Source: Microbacterium timonense
GTDB taxonomy: Bacteria; Actinomycetota; Actinomycetes; Actinomycetales; Microbacteriaceae
NCBI RefSeq assembly: GCF_900292075.1
Contig: NZ_OLMV01000006.1
Span: forward strand, 124,001-188,000
Reading direction: 5' to 3'
DNA length: 64,000 nt
Part shown: positions 55,217-62,734 of the stretch, one piece after another
How the letters are laid out: every line of letters begins with the position of its first letter
How positions within the stretch are numbered: position 1 is the first letter of the stretch
Position numbers and translations under genes: made by a program
Notes under the pieces: generated by a model
The model's database searches: none
The model's input: the letters and a program-made list of their open reading frames with translations, nothing else
Told to the model about the DNA's origin: nothing

Positions 55217-56337
55217 GCCACCTTCCCGCCGGAGTGCTGCGTGAGGCGATCGTCGACGTCGGGGCGATCGCCGACAACGTGCGGCACCTGCGCCGGCTGA
55301 CCGAGTCCGAGGTCATCGCGGTCGTCAAGGCCGACGGCTACGGGCACGGCGCGGCGCGGTCCGCCGCCGCCGCGCTGGCGGGCGGCGCGACCCGGATCGG
55401 CGTGTCGGACATCTCCGAGGCCATTGCTCTGCGGCGCGCCGGCATCGACGCGCCCATCGTCGCCTGGCTGCACGCGCCCGGCGCCGACTTCGCCGAGGCC
55501 GCGGCGCTGGGCATCGAGCTCGGCATCTCCCACCTCGACCAGCTGCAGAAGGCGGCCGCCGCGGCATCCGGCGACCGCCCGGTCGCGGTTCACCTGAAGC
55601 TCGAGACCGGTCTCTCGCGCAACGGCATCGCACCGGACGACTACCGCATCGTCTTCGCCGAGGCCGCGCGGCTGGAGCGCATCGGGCGGGTGCGCGTGGT
55701 CGCGCTGTTCAGCCACCTCTCGAACGCCTCGCGCGAGGACGACCTCGCAGCGCTGAGGGCGTTCGAGGAGGGCGTCGCCGCCGCCGCGTCCCTGGGGCTC
55801 GCGCCGCCGCTGCGGCACATCGCCGCCACGCACGCGGCCATCGATCTCCCCGAGTCGCGGCTGGGGTGCGTGCGGATCGGCATCGGGCTCTACGGGCTGT
55901 CGCCGTTCGCCGACCGGAGCTCCGCCGACCTGGGACTGCGTCCTGCGATGACCCTGCGGGGAGCGGTCGCCGCCGTCCGCCGCGTGCCTGCCGGCAAGGG
56001 CGTCTCGTACGGGTACGACTACCGCACCGGCCGCGAGACGACCCTCGCGCTCGTCCCCCTCGGCTATGCCGACGGTGTTCCGCGACAGGCCTCCGGGCGG
56101 GGTCCGGTCGTGATCGGGGGGCGCCGGTTCACCGTGGCCGGACGCATCGCCATGGACCAATTCGTCGTCGACGTCGGCGACGCCGCGGTCGCGGTCGGGG
56201 ACGAGGCCGTGATCTTCGGCGACCCGACGCTCGGTGTGCCCTCGGCGACCGAGTGGGCGGATGCCGCCGGCACGATCAATTATGAGATCGTGACGCGCGT
56301 CGGGCCGCGCGTGCCTCGTCGGCAGGTGTCGGAGTGA
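55213..56337 (+). CDS. alr: Alanine racemase
   Basis: Alr makes D-alanine for peptidoglycan. The 374-residue PLP enzyme has Lys39 in AVVKADGYGHGA, a TIM-barrel phosphate-binding part (CVRIGIGLYGLSP) and the second catalytic Tyr in GKGVSYGYDYRTG. GRIAMDQFVVDVG is also typical. It overlaps acpS and tsaE by four bases each. It is a full-length, apparently intact enzyme. Confidence 0.97.
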   Translation: MSHLPAGVLREAIVDVGAIADNVRHLRRLTESEVIAVVKADGYGHGAARSAAAALAGGATRIGVSDISEAIALRRAGIDAPIVAWLHAPGADFAEAAALGIELGISHLDQLQKAAAAASGDRPVAVHLKLETGLSRNGIAPDDYRIVFAEAARLERIGRVRVVALFSHLSNASREDDLAALRAFEEGVAAAASLGLAPPLRHIAATHAAIDLPESRLGCVRIGIGLYGLSPFADRSSADLGLRPAMTLRGAVAAVRRVPAGKGVSYGYDYRTGRETTLALVPLGYADGVPRQASGRGPVVIGGRRFTVAGRIAMDQFVVDVGDAAVAVGDEAVIFGDPTLGVPSATEWADAAGTINYEIVTRVGPRVPRRQVSE

Positions 56338-56888
56338 CCGGGAACGCGGGGGAGCGGTCCCGTGTTGACCACGGTGTGAACAGCACGATGCGCGGACTCG
56401 ACGCCCTCGTCGGCACCCGTGAGGTCACGTCGCCTGCGGCCATGGAGCAGCTCGGCGAGGAGATGGGACGGATGCTGCGATCCGGCGATCTCGTGGTGCT
56501 CACCGGGCCGCTCGGCGCGGGCAAGACCACCCTGACGCGCGGCATCGGGCGTGCTCTCGGTGTGCGCGGACCCATCCAGAGCCCGACCTTCGTCCTGGCG
56601 CGCACGCACCCGTCGCTGGTCGGAGGCGCACCTCTCGTGCACGTGGACGCGTACCGGCTCGGGTCTCCCGCTGAGCTCGAGGACCTCGACATCGATTTCG
56701 AGGCCTCCGTGGTCATCGTCGAGTGGGGGCGAGGGATGGTCGACGGCATCCGCGAAAGCTGGTGGGAGGTCGAGTTCGAGCGCGAATGGCACGGGCACGG
56801 CGTCGACAACGCCTGCGGCACCGTCGCGCGGGAGGACGAGCTCGACGCCGACGCTCCTCGGCGGGTCACCATCTCGCGCCGCCCGTAG
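56334..56888 (+). CDS. tsaE: tRNA t6A biosynthesis ATPase TsaE
   Basis: TsaE is the ATPase of the threonylcarbamoyladenosine complex. The 184-residue protein has P-loop LTGPLGAGKTTLTRGIG, the QSPTFVLARTH switch and VHVDAYRL. An N-terminal extension of about 25 residues and an insertion rich in His, Trp and Glu (WWEVEFEREWHGHG) are present. A GTG start overlaps the alr stop. TsaB follows after 81 bases, apparently with its own promoter. Confidence 0.94.
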   Translation: MTGNAGERSRVDHGVNSTMRGLDALVGTREVTSPAAMEQLGEEMGRMLRSGDLVVLTGPLGAGKTTLTRGIGRALGVRGPIQSPTFVLARTHPSLVGGAPLVHVDAYRLGSPAELEDLDIDFEASVVIVEWGRGMVDGIRESWWEVEFEREWHGHGVDNACGTVAREDELDADAPRRVTISRRP

Positions 56889-56956
56889 GCCGCGCAGCCA
56901 CCCATCCGGGAACGACCCGGGAGCAGGCCGCTCGCCGACCGGCTCCGCGCGCCGAC

Positions 56957-56962
56957 TACCCT
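56957..56962 (+). promoter_or_regulatory. -10 element for leaderless tsaB
   Basis: TACCCT ends seven bases before the tsaB GTG, the same spacing as at glmS and coaA. No clear -35 is seen. Confidence 0.5.
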
Positions 56963-56969
56963 GGAAGGC

Positions 56970-57647
56970 GTGATCCTCGGCATCGACACGTCGCTCGGGA
57001 CCGCCGTGGCGGTCGTGGAAGCGGACGGCGTCATCCGCTCGCAGGTCGACAGCGCCGACCCGCGCGGCCACGCCGAGGTGATCGGCACCCTGATCGAACG
57101 GGCGCTGGCCGAGGCATCCATCGCCCCGTCCGACATCTCGCACGTCGCCGCAGGCATGGGACCGGGGCCCTTCACCGGCCTGCGCGTGGGCATCGCCGCG
57201 GCCCGCACCTTCGCCCTCGGACGCGGCGTGCCGGTCGTGCCCGTCGTGAGCCACGACGCTGTCGCGCTCGAGCTGCTGCTGCACGCCGCCCTCACCGCCG
57301 ACTGGGGCTCGGCGGGCAGCGCAGTGGACCGCGACGACGAGACCTTCGCGGTCGTGACGGATGCCCGGCGGCGGGAGTTCGCCTACACGCTGTACCGGGG
57401 GCTCGATGACGACGGCCTGCCCGTGCGCCTCGCGGAGCCGGCGCTCACGCCGCGCGACGATCTGGACGCGCTGCTGGCAGACGCTCGGGCGGTGCGCCGG
57501 GATGCCGACCGCATCCCCGCCGCCCTGCTGGCCCTCTCGGCCGCCCGCGCCCTGGCCGCCGGGCGCACGATCGGACCCGCCGACGCCCTGTATCTGCGCT
57601 CGCCCGACGTCACCGTCTCGCACGGAGCCAAGCGGGTGAGCGCGTGA
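56970..57647 (+). CDS. tsaB: tRNA t6A biosynthesis protein TsaB
   Basis: TsaB is an ASKHA-fold scaffold that pairs with TsaD. The 225-residue protein has MILGIDTSLGTAVAVVEADG and the GMGPGPFTGLRVGIAAARTFA signature. An N-terminal GTG follows a TACCCT -10. It overlaps rimI by four bases, so tsaB-rimI-tsaD is a coupled operon. Confidence 0.95.
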   Translation: MILGIDTSLGTAVAVVEADGVIRSQVDSADPRGHAEVIGTLIERALAEASIAPSDISHVAAGMGPGPFTGLRVGIAAARTFALGRGVPVVPVVSHDAVALELLLHAALTADWGSAGSAVDRDDETFAVVTDARRREFAYTLYRGLDDDGLPVRLAEPALTPRDDLDALLADARAVRRDADRIPAALLALSAARALAAGRTIGPADALYLRSPDVTVSHGAKRVSA

Positions 57648-58186
57648 CCGTGCGACGCGCCACGCTCGACGACCTCGGCGCGATCATGCGGCTCGAGCGT
57701 GCGTCCTTCCCCACCGACGCCTGGTCCGACGCCATGATGCGCGAAGAGCTCGGGTCGCCGCACGGTTGGTACGTCGTCGACGAGGTCGCCGGACGGCTGC
57801 TCGGCTATGCGGGCCTTCGTGCGGTCCACAACGCGAAGGATGCCGACATCCAGACGATCACGATCGCGGAGGAGTCGCGGGGCCGCGGCCGGGGGCGGGC
57901 GCTGCTGCGGGAGCTGCTGCATGAGGCGGCACGGCGGCACGTGACCGACGTGTTCCTCGAGGTGCGCGCCGACAACCCGGTCGCCCAGCGGCTGTATCTC
58001 TCCGAGGGCTTCGCCGAGATCGGCCGCAAGCCGCGCTACTACCAGCCCGACGACGTCGACGCCCTGGTGATGAGACTCGACCTGCGCGGGTGGCACGCTT
58101 CGACAGCCTCAGCGGCCGGTGGGGCGGATGCTGTGCCAGGCGCGGCCGGCCGTGCGCAGGCGTGGGACGGAGGGGTGTGCTCGTGA
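57644..58186 (+). CDS. rimI: Ribosomal protein S18-alanine N-acetyltransferase
   Basis: This GNAT-family acetyltransferase of 180 residues shows the acetyl-CoA loop [21 protein letters not shown] and the RimI hallmark [31 protein letters not shown] (described by its ends). The C-terminal 35 residues (Ala, Gly and Trp-rich) are not part of the fold and run up to the tsaD start. It is coupled to tsaB and tsaD by GTGA overlaps. The S18 target is inferred from the family and this context. Confidence 0.93.
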   Translation: MTVRRATLDDLGAIMRLERASFPTDAWSDAMMREELGSPHGWYVVDEVAGRLLGYAGLRAVHNAKDADIQTITIAEESRGRGRGRALLRELLHEAARRHVTDVFLEVRADNPVAQRLYLSEGFAEIGRKPRYYQPDDVDALVMRLDLRGWHASTASAAGGADAVPGAAGRAQAWDGGVCS

Positions 58187-59265
58187 GTGCGGTGACCGGA
58201 TCGACGGTGGAACCGCTGGTGCTGGGGATCGAGACGAGCTGCGACGAGACCGGCATCGGGATCGTGCGCGGCCGCACCCTGCTGTCGAACACCATCGCCA
58301 GTTCGATGGACGAGCATGCGCGGTACGGCGGCGTCGTCCCCGAGGTGGCCGCGCGTGCACACCTGGAGGCGCTGCAGCCGTCCATCGAGGCCGCGCTGGC
58401 CGAATCCGGGGTGGCCCTGCAGGATCTCGACGCCGTCGCGGTGACCAGCGGCCCGGGCCTGGCCGGCGCGCTCATGGTCGGCGTCGGCGCGGCCAAGGCG
58501 CTCGCGGTCTCGCTCGGCACGCCGCTGTACGCCGTGAACCACCTCGTCGGGCATATCGCCGCCGACATCCTCGACCCCGACGCGCCTGCGCTGGAGTATC
58601 CGACCGTCGCCCTTCTCGTCTCGGGCGGTCACACCTCGCTGCTGCTCGTGCGCGACCTCACCACCGACGTCGAGCTCCTCGGCGAGACGATGGACGACGC
58701 CGCCGGCGAGGCGTTCGACAAGGTGGCGCGGCTGCTGGGCCTGCCCTACCCGGGAGGACCGGAGATCGACCGCGCCGCAGCATCCGGTGATCCGAACGCG
58801 ATCGCCTTCCCGCGTGGGCTCTCGCGCGCCTCCGACATGGCCGCGCACCGGTACGACTTCTCGTTCTCGGGACTGAAGACCGCGGTCGCGCGCTGGACGG
58901 AGCAGCGTGAGGCGGCGGGGGAGCCGGTGCCGGTGGCCGATGTCGCGGCGAGCTTCCGCGAGGCGGTGGTCGACGTGCTCGTCACGAAGGCGCTCGCCGC
59001 CTGCCGCGATCACGGCGTGCCGCGGCTGCTGCTGGGCGGCGGGGTGATCGCGAATCGCCGACTGCGCGACGTGGCGCTCGAACGTGCGGCGGCCGAAGGT
59101 GTGACGGTGCGCATTCCGCCGCTCTCGCTCTGCACCGACAACGGCGCGATGATCGCGGCGCTGGCCTCCGAGCTCGTCATGTCGGGACGACCGCCGTCGA
59201 CCCTCGCCTTCGGCGCCGATTCGACGCTGCCGGTCACCGAGATCCAGGTGGCGGAGTCGGCATGA
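58183..59265 (+). CDS. tsaD: tRNA N6-threonylcarbamoyltransferase TsaD
   Basis: TsaD completes t6A37 in ANN-decoding tRNAs. GTG 58183, overlapping the rimI stop and preceded by ggagggg, gives 360 residues. [15 protein letters not shown] starts the ASKHA core, and the metal-binding His pair is in [27 protein letters not shown] and [10 protein letters not shown] are also present. A longer in-frame start is rejected as it would lie inside rimI. Confidence 0.96.
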   Translation: MSAVTGSTVEPLVLGIETSCDETGIGIVRGRTLLSNTIASSMDEHARYGGVVPEVAARAHLEALQPSIEAALAESGVALQDLDAVAVTSGPGLAGALMVGVGAAKALAVSLGTPLYAVNHLVGHIAADILDPDAPALEYPTVALLVSGGHTSLLLVRDLTTDVELLGETMDDAAGEAFDKVARLLGLPYPGGPEIDRAAASGDPNAIAFPRGLSRASDMAAHRYDFSFSGLKTAVARWTEQREAAGEPVPVADVAASFREAVVDVLVTKALAACRDHGVPRLLLGGGVIANRRLRDVALERAAAEGVTVRIPPLSLCTDNGAMIAALASELVMSGRPPSTLAFGADSTLPVTEIQVAESA

Positions 59266-59786
59266 GCGACGACCCGCAGAGGATGCCTCCTCCCGCGCCG
59301 ACGGCGGCGCCGGAGGTCCCCGCTGAAAGCCCCAGCGCTGCCGCTTCCTCCCCGCCGACCGTCGAGCCCGCCTCGGCGGACGTCGATCTCGCGGAGGATG
59401 CCTCGCCGCTGCCGGGTGCGCACCGCGGCGGGTTCAGCCGACTGCCGACAGCGCCCGTCGCGGTGACGGTCGAGACGGCGCCGAGCGAGCCCGGCGGCGA
59501 GTTCACGCCCGATGCGACCGCGTGGAGCGAGGACGACCCCACCTCGCATGGCGGGCTCGCCGGCTGGGCGCTGGCGTTCGCGATCGTCGGCCTCCTGGTG
59601 TCGCTCGTCGTCGGCTGGGGGTTCCCGATCGGGATCGTCGCGGTGGTGTCGGCCGTCGTCGCGCTGCGGCGCCCGGTGGAGAGCCGCCCCGTTGCCGCCT
59701 GGGCGATCGCGCTGGGCGTCGTCTCCATCCTGTACAGCGCCGGCTGGCTGCTGTATGCGGCGTTCCAGGCGAACCTCTTCGGCTGA
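59262..59786 (+). CDS. Membrane protein with disordered N-terminus
   Basis: The 174-residue protein overlaps the tsaD stop (ATGA). Residues 1-95 are Pro/Ala/Glu-rich and likely disordered. Residues about 97-172 hold two or three membrane helices ([30 protein letters not shown] and later [17 protein letters not shown]), resembling DUF4190. No function is known. It is the last gene of the tsaB-rimI-tsaD group and is convergent with the methyltransferase. Confidence 0.65.
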   Translation: MSDDPQRMPPPAPTAAPEVPAESPSAAASSPPTVEPASADVDLAEDASPLPGAHRGGFSRLPTAPVAVTVETAPSEPGGEFTPDATAWSEDDPTSHGGLAGWALAFAIVGLLVSLVVGWGFPIGIVAVVSAVVALRRPVESRPVAAWAIALGVVSILYSAGWLLYAAFQANLFG

Positions 59787-59790
59787 GATC

Positions 59791-60990
59791 TCAGACGCGG
59801 TCGGCGAGGATCGCGGTGCGCCGTGGTCCGATCCGCGTCAGGATGAGGGTGGCCGCTTCCGAGCCGCGCAGCTTCAAGCGCGTCCGCAGGGTGGCCGGGT
59901 CGACGTCGACGCCGCGCTTCTTGATCTCCAGGCGCCCGATGCCCCGCTCTCGGAGCGCCTTGCCGAGCGCCTTGACCTCGGCCGGCAGCACTTCACGCAC
60001 GCGGAACGTCGACACGAACGGCGACGTCAGGGCGGCATCCGACGTGAGGTAGGCGATGTGCTCGTCGAGCATGCCGGCATCCAGTGACCGGGCGACCTCC
60101 CCGATGAGTCGCGCGCGGATCACCGCGCCGTCCGGCTCGTGCAGGTAGGCGCCGAGGGCACGCACCGGTTCGTCGGCGGCATCCGTCTGCGCGGTCAGCT
60201 CGTGCGCGGTCGTCCCGTCGGCGCGCTCGCGGATCACCAGCGCCGCGCGCCGCACGCCGTCCCGCGCGAGCGCGCCGGACCACAGCACCAGCTCCACCGT
60301 GGAGCCGTCAGCGCTCACCCACTGCGCCTCGACGTCGTCGGGGATGAGCGTGCGATCCAGCCCCGGTCCGAGCTTGACGCCGGCGGGCATGCGTCGCGCG
60401 AGGTCGAACACCCAGTCCAGCGACGGCGACCATTCCTCGGGGCGCGTGCGGGTCGTCTCGCCATGGCCGGGCGTGCGCCGGGCAGGGTCGAGCCACACCG
60501 CGTCCGCACCTGCGAGGTCGGCCTCCTCCGCCGTGCCGTGACGCACCTCGACGTCGTGGCCGAAGGGCGCCAGGTTGTACGCCGCGATCGCCGCCGTGAC
60601 GTCGTCGGCATCGACGGCGAGCACGCGCAGACCGAGGCCTGCAAGCCCCAGCGCATCGCCTCCGATGCCGCAGCCGAGATCGGCGACGCGCGAGAACCCG
60701 GCATCGCGGAAGCGGGCCGCGTGCCGGGCCGCGATGGGCAGCCGGGTCGCCTGCTCGAGTCCAGCCCGCGTGAACAGCATCCGCCCGGCGAGGTCGCCGA
60801 ACTTCGCCGAAGCCCGCGCACGCAGCCGTGCCTGTCCCACGACCGCCGAGACGAGGTCGGGGGAGTGGCCCTCCCGGCGGAGCCGCGTGACCGTGCGGGC
60901 CACGTCGTCGGCGGTCTCCACCGGCGGCATCGCGTCGAGAAGACGCAGTCCCTCGGGGGTCAGCAGCGCCGTCAGCTCGGAGAGTTCCAC
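59791..60990 (-). CDS. Class I SAM methyltransferase with THUMP-like domain
   Basis: The 399-residue protein has a helical N-terminal part, a SAM-dependent methyltransferase fold (about 95-220) with VADLGCGIGGDALGLAGLG and AVWLDPARRTPG, and a C-terminal THUMP-like domain (about 300-395). Such proteins are widespread in actinobacteria, and a nucleic-acid substrate, probably RNA, is inferred from the THUMP-like domain. The GTG start lies six bases after TAGGCT (61002-60997), suggesting a leaderless mRNA. Confidence 0.85.
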   Translation of the reverse strand: MELSELTALLTPEGLRLLDAMPPVETADDVARTVTRLRREGHSPDLVSAVVGQARLRARASAKFGDLAGRMLFTRAGLEQATRLPIAARHAARFRDAGFSRVADLGCGIGGDALGLAGLGLRVLAVDADDVTAAIAAYNLAPFGHDVEVRHGTAEEADLAGADAVWLDPARRTPGHGETTRTRPEEWSPSLDWVFDLARRMPAGVKLGPGLDRTLIPDDVEAQWVSADGSTVELVLWSGALARDGVRRAALVIRERADGTTAHELTAQTDAADEPVRALGAYLHEPDGAVIRARLIGEVARSLDAGMLDEHIAYLTSDAALTSPFVSTFRVREVLPAEVKALGKALRERGIGRLEIKKRGVDVDPATLRTRLKLRGSEAATLILTRIGPRRTAILADRV

Positions 60991-60996
60991 CCCGCG

Positions 60997-61002
60997 AGCC
61001 TA
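60997..61002 (-). promoter_or_regulatory. -10 element for a leaderless methyltransferase mRNA
   Basis: TAGGCT on the minus strand ends six bases before the GTG start. No clear -35 is seen. Confidence 0.5.
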
Positions 61003-61152
61003 CGGGCATGACCCGAACGAACCCCGGATCCCCCTATCGGAACCCCGTCCGGCCCAGGGGGAACTGCGGGATTCCTCCCGATGCCGCAGCCCGCGCCGGT
61101 CAGCACACTCGGATCAAGAGCCGACGGGCAACAGTCAAGAAAGAAGATCATC

Positions 61153-62247
61153 ATGGCCGACGACAACACCAACCTGCTGGGGCTTCAGACGAACGTCGAC
61201 CTCGCAGACTCCCTGAACGACAACTCGACCGATACCGACGTCGACGACTCGTACAACGACAACTCCGACAACTCGGACAATTCCGACAACTCGGACAACT
61301 CGGACAACTCCGACAACTCCGACAACTCGGTCGACACCGACGTCGACGACTCGTACAACGACAACTCGGACAACTCGGTCGACAACTCGACCGACACCGA
61401 CACGGACGTCGACGACTCGTACAACGACAACTCGGACAACTCGGACAACTCCGACAACTCCGACAACTCGGACAACTCGGACAACTCGACGGACGTCGAC
61501 GTGGCGATCACGGACTCGTTCAACGACGACCACTCGCACAACTGGGACACCGACGTCGACATCACCGACTCGTTCAACCAGCAGACGCTCAACGACCACT
61601 CCATCACCACCGGTGTACGGCAGTACTCGACGGGCTTCCGCGACCTGAACCTCGGCGGCGGCGCGGGCGGCGCGGGTCTGGCAGCCGGGGCCGGCGGCCT
61701 CACGATCGACAGCCGGTCCGGCGTGTTCGACCAGTCGGTCAACCAGAACATCTGGGCGAACGGATCGGTGTCGCAGACCTTCGGTCAGCAGGGCGGTCTG
61801 GCGTCCGGTGACGGCGCGGCTGCCGCGGGCGACGACGTCGACATCGACAACTCCACCAACTGGGACATCGACGTCGACATCGACGACTCGTTCAACCCCG
61901 TCGACGTGGCGATCCAGGACGCGTTCAACGACAACTCCGACAACTCGGACAATTCCGACAACTCGGACAACTCGGACAACTCCGACAACTCGACGAACTG
62001 GGACGTCGACACCGACATCGAGGACTCGTTCCAGGACAACTCGACCGACCTCGACGTCACGCTCGACGACTCCTTCAACGAGGACAACTCCACCGACGTG
62101 GACGTCTCGGACTCGTTCCAGGACAACTCGATGAACGCCGACGTGGACGACTCGTTCAACGAGTACGACACCGACATCGATGTGGATCTCGAGAACGACG
62201 GCATCGTGAACAGCCCCGATGCCGCGCAGACCGACTTCGACATGTGA
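61153..62247 (+). CDS. Acidic Asp-Asn-Ser repeat protein upstream of iniA-like gene
   Basis: The 364-residue protein is almost free of basic residues. It has four DNS tracts (8, 2, 7 and 7 copies of Asp-Asn-Ser) and about eleven copies of D-(S/A)-(F/Y)-(N/Q), usually as DVDDSYN or DVDITDSFN, spaced through the sequence. A Gly/Ala-rich middle (about 165-225) separates two repeat halves. There is no signal peptide, membrane helix or known domain. It holds the place of iniB in mycobacterial iniBAC, but I see no IniB N-terminal domain. A cytoplasmic scaffold or Ca2+-binding disordered protein is conceivable. The ATG follows a weak site. Confidence 0.75.
   Translation: MADDNTNLLGLQTNVDLADSLNDNSTDTDVDDSYNDNSDNSDNSDNSDNSDNSDNSDNSVDTDVDDSYNDNSDNSVDNSTDTDTDVDDSYNDNSDNSDNSDNSDNSDNSDNSTDVDVAITDSFNDDHSHNWDTDVDITDSFNQQTLNDHSITTGVRQYSTGFRDLNLGGGAGGAGLAAGAGGLTIDSRSGVFDQSVNQNIWANGSVSQTFGQQGGLASGDGAAAAGDDVDIDNSTNWDIDVDIDDSFNPVDVAIQDAFNDNSDNSDNSDNSDNSDNSDNSTNWDVDTDIEDSFQDNSTDLDVTLDDSFNEDNSTDVDVSDSFQDNSMNADVDDSFNEYDTDIDVDLENDGIVNSPDAAQTDFDM
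61254..61319 (+). repeat. 66-bp direct repeat in the DNS gene, copy 1
   Basis: This segment is identical, base for base, to 61926-61991, including the single AAT codon among AAC codons. The identity at the synonymous level points to recent duplication or gene conversion within the gene. Confidence 0.9.
61926..61991 (+). repeat. 66-bp direct repeat in the DNS gene, copy 2
   Basis: Second copy of the segment at 61254-61319, 672 bases downstream and in the same frame. Confidence 0.9.
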
Positions 62248-62439
62248 CAGCGGTGAACGCATGACCGCGGGCGGGGGCGGTATCACCCTCGCCGGCGGGG
62301 GGACTGGGGGAGCGCGCCCGGCCGTCACGGCGGCCGGGCGCACGCCAGTGCCCGCAGCGGCACAGCCGCTACCGCAGACGATGCGGCGGAGAGATACTGA
62401 GGATCGGGCACCGGCACGCCGGTGAGGGAGGCGAGCGCA

Positions 62440-62700
62440 ATGGCGGACAGCGCGGAATGGGATGCCGCAGACGCTGCGGACAGCGCGCCCCTGCCCTCCG
62501 ACGGCGGCACCATGGACCTGGACTGGGGACAGGGTGAGGAACTCGTCGACGACGATTCGTTCGTGAACGCCTTCACCGACGAGATCGCGGGGATCACGGC
62601 ATCCGACTGGGATGTCGACGCCGACGTGCTGTGGGGCGACGACGTCTCCCCCGATCTCGGCGCCGACCCCGGCGCGGCGGGGTACGACTTCCCGATGTGA
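62440..62700 (+). CDS. Small acidic protein between the DNS gene and iniA-like gene
   Basis: ATG 62440, eight bases after gagggagg, gives 86 residues, with only Asp/Glu charges and no Lys or Arg. It contains EELVDDDSFVNAFTDE, close to the DDSFN motif of the preceding protein, and ends in YDFPM, where that protein ends in TDFDM. No known domain is seen. The gap after the DNS gene (62248-62439) has no other feature. It probably belongs to the same operon and works with the dynamin-like protein. Confidence 0.7.
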   Translation: MADSAEWDAADAADSAPLPSDGGTMDLDWGQGEELVDDDSFVNAFTDEIAGITASDWDVDADVLWGDDVSPDLGADPGAAGYDFPM

Positions 62701-62734
62701 CCCGTCGGGAGTGCGAGGAGAGGCGACGAAGCCG

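Noticed and set aside
61254-61500. Possible CRISPR-like array
   Set aside because: The repetition is a nine-base codon repeat in frame within one gene, with no unique spacers and no cas genes.
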